A stretch of DNA of 64,000 nucleotides from NCBI GenBank assembly GCA_025642075.2, contig JAODUO010001222.1:113295-177294 (forward strand), in the 5' to 3' direction. Origin of the DNA: Ridgeia piscesae (lineage: Eukaryota; Annelida; Polychaeta; Sabellida; Siboglinidae). Both the position numbers and the translations under genes were made by a program. Below, piece after piece: positions 56,141 through 64,000 of this stretch (its first letter is position 1; every line of letters begins with the position of its first letter). Under the pieces are notes generated by a model. That model saw nothing but the letters and a program-made list of their open reading frames with translations. It did not search any database and was not told where the DNA came from.

Positions 56141-56992
56141 AGGGTAGGGCGGGTAATGTGGGCCCCTTAAGTGCCAATCAACTTTCATTTGATATTTATG
56201 TAAAAAAATTGTTAATTTTGCTATACTATCTAGCTATATATTTTGACTAAGTACATGCACAGTCTTGTTACTCTGTCATAATAATAATAATAATACATCT
56301 GATGTGTTTTAAAAAGAGACACATTTTTATTAATTTGCAAAATGTGGAGGCCAAAGTGGGCCCCCTCACAATTTTACATGATGCCACTTAATTATCGGCG
56401 CAAATCTAACACATAATCTCTCGAGCTCATATCCAACACACGCACGGATGCCCACTGGCTATATTTCAATCACTGCACCCAGCCATGGCCTTTTCTGTTG
56501 TTCGAATATAATTCCGAACCATACAGACATGGTCTAGTGTCACTGTCTTCATTCTATGTCTTAATTTTATTTGTCATTTTCTCAGCTGTTGGGTGCCATC
56601 CCACTGTGGCCCCATGGAGCCCACTTTGGTCTCTGCCATAGATTATCGGTTGGACGCCATCTTAGGATTAATGCGTTTATTCACGTAAAAAAATGAAATA
56701 GCTCATTTAATTAACTATGGATTGCTCCATGGACCACAATTACAGTTATGTACCCTAACCATTTATGGAAATATGGTGATTGTAAGGCACGCAGTTATTT
56801 TAAGAAAAGTACCAAATAAACAAATGTTCTGCTCACTGTCTTGAATTCACACAAAACAAACAACTACGATGTTGAGTTGTGTCCCCTGATGGGTCTGTAA
56901 ATACTAGTATTGTTAGTTGCATTCCATACCAGATATGCTGTGACGGTGGGGGCCCACTTTGGCCGAGGGGCCCACTTTACCCGCCCTTCCCC
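56141..56992. mobile_element. Non-autonomous DNA transposon (MITE), TA target duplication
   Basis: Inverted termini of about 28 bp: left AGGGTAGGGCGGGTAATGTG then GGCCCC; right, read in reverse, GGGGAAGGGCGGGTAAAGTG then GGCCCC. Both are flanked by TA (56139-56140 and 56993-56994). Internal copies of the AAAGTGGGCCCC box occur near 56352 and, inverted, near 56625. No transposase frame. The TA duplication fits Tc1/mariner-type elements, but the family is not established. Confidence 0.7.
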
Positions 56993-57475
56993 TAGGCTAT
57001 ATTTGCATAAAAGCTTAACAATAAGCCAACTCTTTATGTATGACTACCGGTACACTTAGTAACTACAATAAATTATATACAATGTCTTCACCTATTTATT
57101 TCACTTATTTATCCGTGTAATAAAAATGATTTTACAGGAAAGATGGGAGAACCGACCGTACACCTGCTTGATAAAGCCTGGCGCACACGAGAGTTATTAG
57201 GTGAGATAACAGCCCTGCATGCCTCTTTGCTGAGCTGATAGCCCTCATGTGCGCTGTCGCTTTTCATGAGCAAAGCCCCACGCGAGGCGGCGAGCAAAAT
57301 ATCTATCGTGTTTAATATTTTCCGTCTTGCGAGACGAAAGTCTCACCGGGTGCGCTGAACGTGAGCTATGTGCTCAGCGGCAAAAATAAACTGGCCAATG
57401 AAAATCCGTAGTGTTTATGGCATTTGAAATGGTGACTATACATGACATAGTGAATGAAAAATAATTACTATAGTT

Positions 57476-58057
57476 TACAATGGTAAACCATGGTAAATCC
57501 ATAGTAAATCATAGTATACCATAGCAAACCATAGTATATTATATTTTACCATGCTTTCACCATAGTAAACCTGTACTTAGACATAGTAAACCATAGTAAA
57601 TTATAGTAAAACCATAGTAACTTAGAGTAAACTACACTATACTACGTTTCACTATGCAATAAACTGTAGTAAATCCATGGTAAGTTATAGTAAACCGTGT
57701 TTTTGTTTTGTCTTTCAAATTGTCTATGCAAAACTGCCAGATGTATCTACCATGGATCTATTTTGGTTTACCACAGACAAATAAGAGAAAACATAGTAAA
57801 CCATTAAAATTGCATAGTAAAATACCACAGCATATTCCATTTTTATCATGCTTCTAACTTGGCACAGCACAGTGACTCGACAGTAAATTGTACTAAACTG
57901 TTATGTTCACAGTAACTTTTTACAATAATAAACATAAGTATATCACATTTATGATGTCATCTGCATAATAATAAATAAAATTAATGTATGAATGTAACTA
58001 GTAAATAATATGTTATTAATTAACTGTATGACATGTATAAAGCTTATATTTATAATG

Positions 58058-58116
<59 letters not shown>

Positions 58117-58195
58117 ATAAATATATATATATATATAAAAATATATATTCTATATAAATATTAATAATAATATATATATTATATATAATAATATT

Positions 58196-58267
<72 letters not shown>

Positions 58268-58333
58268 AATATGTATTATATATACATATATATATTTATT
58301 ATAGTGACATGTTACTATAGAGATTATACATTT

Positions 58334-58406
<73 letters not shown>

Positions 58407-58545
58407 GATATATTATATATACATATATATGTATTATACTACAGAGAATATCACATTTGTTTACTACCATGAATACCATATTTTGCTATGATTTACTATG
58501 GTAAATATCACAATTTACTATGGTTTACTATAGTGCATGACATCT
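57476..58545. repeat. Short CCATAGTAAA repeats and (TA)n tracts inside the Harbinger-like element
   Basis: Degenerate roughly 10-bp direct copies lie on the left and inverted copies on the right. (TA)n runs of 60-70 bp are at about 58057-58112, 58199-58258 and 58337-58400. Confidence 0.8.
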
Positions 58546-58778
58546 CATAAATCAAACAATCCTGCATGCAGTTGTAACTTTCACAATTGTGAGGTTTTTT
58601 GTTGTAAAGAAACACAATTTAAAGAAAACATTCGGTGGAATGTCTGAATATTCCACGTGTTTTTCTGACAGTTTTGGTGTAATTTGCTAGGCAACCAGAC
58701 CACGTGATGGATAAGTCACTTGATATGAAGCGGTTAGCTCAGCCTCAGCATCTTTCTCACCGTGTGCGCTGAAACGCC

Positions 58779-58816
58779 AGCTGAGCCAACAGACACGCGT
58801 GCCTGTTGGCTCAGCT
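58779..58816. repeat. Perfect 14-bp inverted repeat at the LTR element's target
   Basis: AGCTGAGCCAACAG, a 10-nt loop, then CTGTTGGCTCAGCT. The right arm ends in AGCT, which is the target duplication of the LTR element. Confidence 0.9.
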
Positions 58817-59541
58817 TGTAAGGAATTATGGTTGCATAAATTCCTTGTAATTACTTTTCATGAAATATTATTATTATTATATATGAAGTCATAATTAACA
58901 GTATATTGTAGAAATGCAGTAGTCAAGCTAGAAGCATAGCTTGGTGTACTTAAACCAGTTACAACCAGTTGTCCGAGTTCGCTAAGGATAGACCAGGCAT
59001 AGTTCTTGGATGAGTAGGAGCTTGACCACTGAGATGGCCGTAGGTAAGAGATACCAGCTCCTTATTAGTTAGTGCAGAGGTGCACTAGACATGACGCTGA
59101 CCAATAGAATGGCCAGGCGCATAGCAAGAGGGCGAAGTAGCCAGTATTTAAAGATAGAGTAGTGCGCGAGAGAGAAGGAGGAGGGAGAGCACGCACGCAC
59201 CATGTAACTTCACGTCTGGCGCCCACGGAGCCAGGCCAGTTAGACAATTGTATTGACTTCTGTATTATGCTGTCTGTATTAAAGTTCTTGAAACGAACAC
59301 TTGGAAAAGTCTTCTGCGAATGATTGAGTAATTAGAATCTCTCTCCATGAGTATCTGATTTCTAATGGACAGTGACACTGTGGCTGATCTGAATAGGTCA
59401 TGGCTAACTGTCTAGGGGGTCAGTACGGAGGGGGAATATTGCGTTACGTGCCCAAGATTAGAACGCTGAGTCTACGACTATACAACAAGAGGCAGATGCG
59501 GATTGATGACGAGTAAATCAGTAGACCGGCCAATTCTAACA
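58817..59541 (+). repeat. 5' LTR
   Basis: Contains CCAAT at 59101-59105, TATTTAAA at 59145-59152 and ATTAAA at 59278-59283, a plausible promoter and poly(A) order. The start holds a small inverted repeat (AAGGAATT...AATTCCTT). Confidence 0.9.
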
Positions 59542-59790
59542 TTGACGAGACGTGCCAGTTGAACTAACATTGGCGTCGCGAGCCAGTTGAACTATGTGTA
59601 ATACAGACGGTATGTACAAATTCTAACATTGGAGAGTGCGCCAGTTGAACTTGCATACTACAGACAGTGTGTACGAATTCTAACATTGACGTTGCACGCC
59701 AGTGGAACGAATATACTACAGACGGTATGTACAATTCTACAGTGGAGACACACGCCAGCTGAACTATGTCTACGACAGACATAGGCGAGT
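59525..59790 (+). repeat. Tandem leader repeats after the 5' LTR
   Basis: A degenerate 45-85 bp motif (AATTCTAACATTG, CG-rich stretch, GCCAGTTGAAC) occurs about five times. The first copy spans the LTR/interior boundary where a primer binding site should lie. I could not assign the primer tRNA. Confidence 0.65.
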
Positions 59791-62471
59791 ACACATGACG
59801 AACGGCCAGCGCAGAACGAATGTGAGACACACACGAGCTACTACAGAGGTGAGCAGATGAACTATCATATCGATGATTGGCGAGCACAACAACGCGCCCA
59901 GAGTGACCGCACTCAATCTCATCGGGAGGTGAGACAACGACGACGATGCATAATCCTACAGCCTTGGCTGCGTGGACGGCTCCACGCCACAAATACACGG
60001 CCGCACACGACAGTTTTCGTGAGTACACACAATCCTGCTTCCCGCCTTTTACAACCGCGGATAAACGTTGGAATGATGCTGGACAGTAGGTGTGTCCGCC
60101 AACAGAAATCGTCGTGACCGAACGCTTTGAAACGTGCACTAAATTCATGCGTGATTGCGATAATTCTGCTGTGATTGTTAACACTGTGCCCATGCAGTCA
60201 GCACGGCAAAGGTGGGATTGCACCTCTCTACTGAGGCACAGTATTTTTAACATGGCCATGCAACACGAGGTGGACTGGACGGGGTCAGCGCTCCGCCCGG
60301 CCAGTTACGAAAATAGACAATGGACAGGTTTGCTGCACAGTGTTGCTAGAGAGGCGATGCTAGAAAAGCGATGCAACTTGGCGCAGCCCTGCCGCTCCAT
60401 ACAGAAATAAATGTTCGGACGCTGCCGCGTCCATAAGGTGAATGACCGCTTCGACCGACCAGTACGTTGGTGATGACGTCAGCCTGTTGAGGCCAAGCCA
60501 GGGAATCTTCATGTTTCCTGCATGAAGGACGACATGAAGTAAAGAGAGACAACTGCCACTTCACAAGACACAGAGTTTGAACGTTATTGAAGTTTTTAAC
60601 AAGCAATGACACTTACTTCGGACATTTATGTTTATAAATGGGACTTTTATTTGACTTCTTCTAGGCACATGAAACATTTGGTAAGATGCATTGTTATTTA
60701 ATTCTACATCATACTAATAATTTTTGTCCATGGTTATCGGTTTGATGTTTCATTGGATGCAGTAATCATATTATGTTTTATGTCAGTCCCTGACTTTATA
60801 TTCTACATTACTTCATTGTTATATGTTGGTGATGTATTTTGTGTTGCGGGGTAAATTCATCGTGATATATACATATATCTGAACACGACCGTTTACCTTA
60901 GGACAAACGATATTTCTTATATCGCCGGAGCTCCACAATACTCAACTATATATTTTCAATGGTTCAGATTTAAAAATTCACCAGTGTATGTAATTTCTAT
61001 GTATACAGTTGAGATGTTTTGTTGTTGGGGTAATGGCATTTTTTATAAGTGGCAAAGAGATGTTATATGGCACTCAGGTTAATAAGAGGTCAAGAGGTTT
61101 TTTTCTTCATGACTATGTTGTATAGTTTCAGATGATACGTATTTCATTGCGCAAGCGTTGCCTTATTCGGCATGATTAGCTAACTCTGGATTTTGTATCT
61201 GAAACATAGTTGAGTTTAGGCCTTTTATAGGTTATTTAGGCATTCTGATGTTCGAATTGCCGTTGATTGTTTAAGTATGAGGTTCTTACGTAAGAAGGTC
61301 CGCTAAGCCATACTAGCGTTGAGTGTAGTGCGGTGTATATCATAATGGCTGTCTTTGGGGCCCACAAATGGATCGGGTTATGGTATATGAGCTATCCATC
61401 TTAGAGGAATGGTTTAGTTACTTGACTAGCAAGTCCGCTTAGGTTTCCCGGATAAACGTTAAGTGACGGCCGCACTGTTTATCGCGGATGTTGTAAGGAT
61501 GAATTTGTGAAATTTGCCCGGATAAACATTAGTGATTGCAACACTATTTATCGTGGAGGTTATGATAGGATCCTGATTTTGGCATTTTGTATTTTTTTTC
61601 ATACCAAAGTGAGTGCACCACTGATTATCGCGAAAGGTAAATTGAGATATATTGATTTATGCAATAAGTTTAGCAGCAATAACATTGAGTTGAAGAGGTA
61701 TGGTCCACATCCTGATTTGAAGAGATAAGGTTGATTTATAGATTGAGTTGAAGAGGTATGGTACAAATCCACTACGTTTCACATACCAGTAGTTGGTCCA
61801 TGTGGTAACCCACGTCATTAGCAGCTACGCTATGTTATTGATGGGTTCTTTATTTTCCTGCAATGAACAAGTAACGTAATTACGGTTACGTCAGAAAAAG
61901 CTGCAAAAGAATGGCATTGTCTGACAATGATGTTTTGTCACATATGTTGCTACGTTTCTCTATGATAAACAATAAGAGTAGCTATGGTTGCATGAGATAG
62001 TCTGATATTATGTTGTGTTTTTATTGAGTGTGAAACTGCTTTTTAGGCAGTTATATTATATGTGGTATTGCGCTATTTACTTACCGATGGTTTGCATTTT
62101 ATATTTATGCACCGTTAGTTGGTTCTTGGTGATGAACTTACTACAGTTATTGTCTTCGCTTTTTCTGATATAGAGTGGTAACTCGTTGCTATGTAGTCGT
62201 TTGCATGTATATTGAGAGTATGTCTTTTGCTTACAGTTTATTTGGTGTTCTTCGATATTTAATTTAAACCGGCCGGTTAAATTAATATCATTATATACTC
62301 TCACTGTTGGTTGGCTTTTTAGTGTATTATTGTGTGGTTTCATTTCAAACTTTGACTTTGAAATAGAGGACTTTTGATTATTTTGGTATACAGACAGTTC
62401 ATGTGAAGTAATTACTTATCTTGGTTTTTACGTGATTTACCGTAGATAAATCACTAGTTGGGTGATGGAGG
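59791..62471 (+). other. Non-coding interior of the LTR element
   Basis: No protein family recognised. Contains short tandem duplications: CCCGGATAAAC...TTTATCG copies at about 61449-61630, and TTGAGTTGAAGAGGTATGGT at about 61685 and 61744. Confidence 0.6.
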
Positions 62472-63195
62472 TGTAAGGAATTATGGTTGCATAAATTCCT
62501 TGTAATTACTTTTCATGAAATATTATTATTATTATATATGAAGTCATAATTAACAGTATATTGTAGAAATGCAGTAGTCAAGCTAGAAGCATAGCTTGGT
62601 GTACTTAAACCAGTTACAACCAGTTGTCCGAGTTCGCTAAGGATAGACCAGGCATAGTTCTTGGATGAGTAGGAGCTTGACCACTGAGATGGCCGTAGGT
62701 AAGAGATACCAGCTCCTTATTAGTTAGTGCAGAGGTGCACTAGACATGACGCTGACCAATAGAATGGCCAGGCGCATAGCAAGAGGGCGAAGTAGCCAGT
62801 ATTTAAAGATAGAGTAGTCGCGAGAGAGAAGGAGGAGGGAGAGCACGCACGCACCATGTAACTTCACGTCTGGCGCCCACGGAGCCAGGCCAGTTAGACA
62901 ATTGTATTGACTTCTGTATTATGCTGTCTGTATTAAAGTTCTTGAAACGAACACTTGGAAAAGTCTTCTGCGAATGATTGAGTAATTAGAATCTCTCTCC
63001 ATGAGTATCTGATTTCTAATGGACAGTGACACTGTGGCTGATCTGAATAGGTCATGGCTAACTGTCTAGGGGGTCAGTACGGAGGGGGAATATTGCGTTA
63101 CGTGCCCAAGATTAGAACGCTGAGTCTACGACTATACAACAAGAGGCAGATGCGGATTGATGACGAGTAAATCAGTAGACCGGCCAATTCTAACA
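62472..63195 (+). repeat. 3' LTR
   Basis: By eye it matches the 5' LTR throughout except for one missing G (AGTAGTCGCG against AGTAGTGCGCG). This near identity indicates a recent insertion. Confidence 0.9.
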
Positions 63196-63226
63196 AGCTG
63201 ATAGCTCTCATGTGCGTCGGGCTTAA

Positions 63227-64000
63227 CTGAACGGTAGCTCAAGGCCCTTATAATCCAAAATTGCGCATTTCCTCTAACTACCACCACGATAAGAACATAC
63301 CATTTACAGTATTATGTGACCATGAACTGGATATATACCACTGAGCAACGGTAAATATTATAATTATTTTTAATAATTGTGTCATACTTGAATATCATTA
63401 ACCCACTGGTAATATGCTAAGAAACAAGACAGCCACCTTGTTTACCCTTATAGGAGTAGTTAGCGCCATCTGGCGGTAATGGCAGCGCAACTATCAAAAA
63501 TATCAACCAGTCGGTGCATTCAAAGCTACATTTCAATGCCTTGGGCGTTGTGCTATCACAGTCCCATACTTTGACACAGTACAGTGTCCATGGGTTTTCC
63601 CGTTTCAATCTCTGAACATATTTCGGTAACACGTCTACGACATGGCCGTCCAATGAGTGGTCTGAATTATGGTCGACCTAGATTTTTTCATGATGTAGTA
63701 GCACTTTAAAACCTCCACTTCCTGTTTTTTCGCCGAAGTTACATAGCCGAGCGAAGTGAGACCGATCTACGGCTAAGCTAGATTACGTAGGCGTCGGATA
63801 TAGCCCCACAGCAACGTCCATGTGTTCGGTTACGGCGTGTTAGGCATGAGGGACACGCTCGGATGATTCTGACATAAAAACTGTTGGTCCACTTTTTATT
63901 CACCAGCATGCAACGACCCCACAAATGCGTTTAGGTTACGTAGCCGAGCATCGCTACCATCTTTGTCAGCGCTAAAGACAATAAAGTCGTCTCGTTTACA
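63227..64000. other. Unannotated right edge
   Basis: No supported exon. A GCGCCATCTGGCGG motif near 63462 resembles a CTCF core on the minus strand. The short open frame at 63417-63653 has no recognised family. Confidence 0.4.

Larger units (their letters stand above)
58817..63195 (+). mobile_element. Non-autonomous LTR retrotransposon, young, no coding capacity
   Basis: Two direct repeats of 725 and 724 bp bound a 2.93-kb interior, flanked by AGCT (58813-58816 and 63196-63199). Each LTR starts TGTAAGG and ends CTAACA. No gag, protease, reverse transcriptase or integrase is recognisable in any frame of 59542-62471, so it must have been mobilised by proteins made elsewhere. A purine-rich GGGTGATGGAGG precedes the 3' LTR and can serve as polypurine tract. 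Strand follows the LTR promoter and polyadenylation signals. Confidence 0.88.
57175..63223. mobile_element. Harbinger-like non-autonomous element, TAA target duplication, split by an LTR element
   Basis: Left end AGCCTGGCGCACACGAGAG and right end, in reverse, AGCCCGACGCACATGAGAG form inverted termini. TAA flanks both (57172-57174 and 63224-63226), as expected for PIF/Harbinger-type insertion. The left terminus is followed by an inverted partner (GATAGCCCTCATGTGCGC at about 57240). Internally there are many CCATAGTAAA-type copies at 57476-57720, long (TA)n tracts, and the inverse TTTACTATGG at 58490-58540. Removing the LTR insertion leaves about 1.7 kb. No transposase. Confidence 0.65.

Noticed and set aside
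59564..60259. 231-codon minus-strand frame in the LTR element interior
   Set aside because: No gag, pol or cellular domain, antisense to the LTR promoter, and it overlaps the tandem leader repeats.

Overview
This is eukaryotic (animal) DNA. The evidence is two multi-exon genes with GT-AG introns, a signal-peptide/transmembrane protein of the histidine acid phosphatase family, a fibrinogen-related (FReD) gene, CR1-type LINE remains, an LTR retrotransposon and very many satellites. A marine invertebrate is likely. Minisatellites that straddle exon/intron edges recall what I remember being described in amphioxus ('mirage' minisatellites), so a cephalochordate is my first guess, but the sequence does not prove it.

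Layout. 1-3710: AT-rich sequence with two diverged copies of a microsatellite-bearing repeat and one SINE/LINE-type tail. 4049-34014 (+): an 11-exon gene for a 434-residue type I membrane protein of the lysosomal/prostatic acid phosphatase family. I joined the exons by eye; every junction has GT/AG and the phases close exactly. The reading frame is intact, but every catalytic residue I can align is replaced (RHGDR to NNGDH, the second-site Arg to Glu, the HD pair to QS), so it reads as a pseudophosphatase. Its introns hold a 33-bp array (about 6.8 kb), a 22/23-bp array (about 5.3 kb) and a 50-bp array (about 9.4 kb). The last two end exactly at the 3' splice sites of exons 10 and 11, and the donors of exons 6 and 9 are also reiterated.

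34477-50105: about 14 kb of further minisatellites (31, 38, 35 and 30 bp units) separate the two convergent genes. The 35-bp array has about 180 units, many carrying the full palindromic CRE TGACGTCA.

50678-55876 (-): four exons that form a complete fibrinogen C-terminal domain; the signal-peptide exon was not found. A 5'-truncated, frameshifted CR1-like LINE and long (TG)n runs lie in its introns. 56141-63223: nested mobile elements: an 852-bp TA-flanked MITE, then a TAA-flanked Harbinger-like element broken by a very young non-coding LTR retrotransposon (LTRs 725 and 724 bp, TSD AGCT).

Roughly 35 kb, over half the window, is minisatellite. Array unit counts are estimates from length divided by period. 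No tRNA, rRNA or CRISPR was seen.
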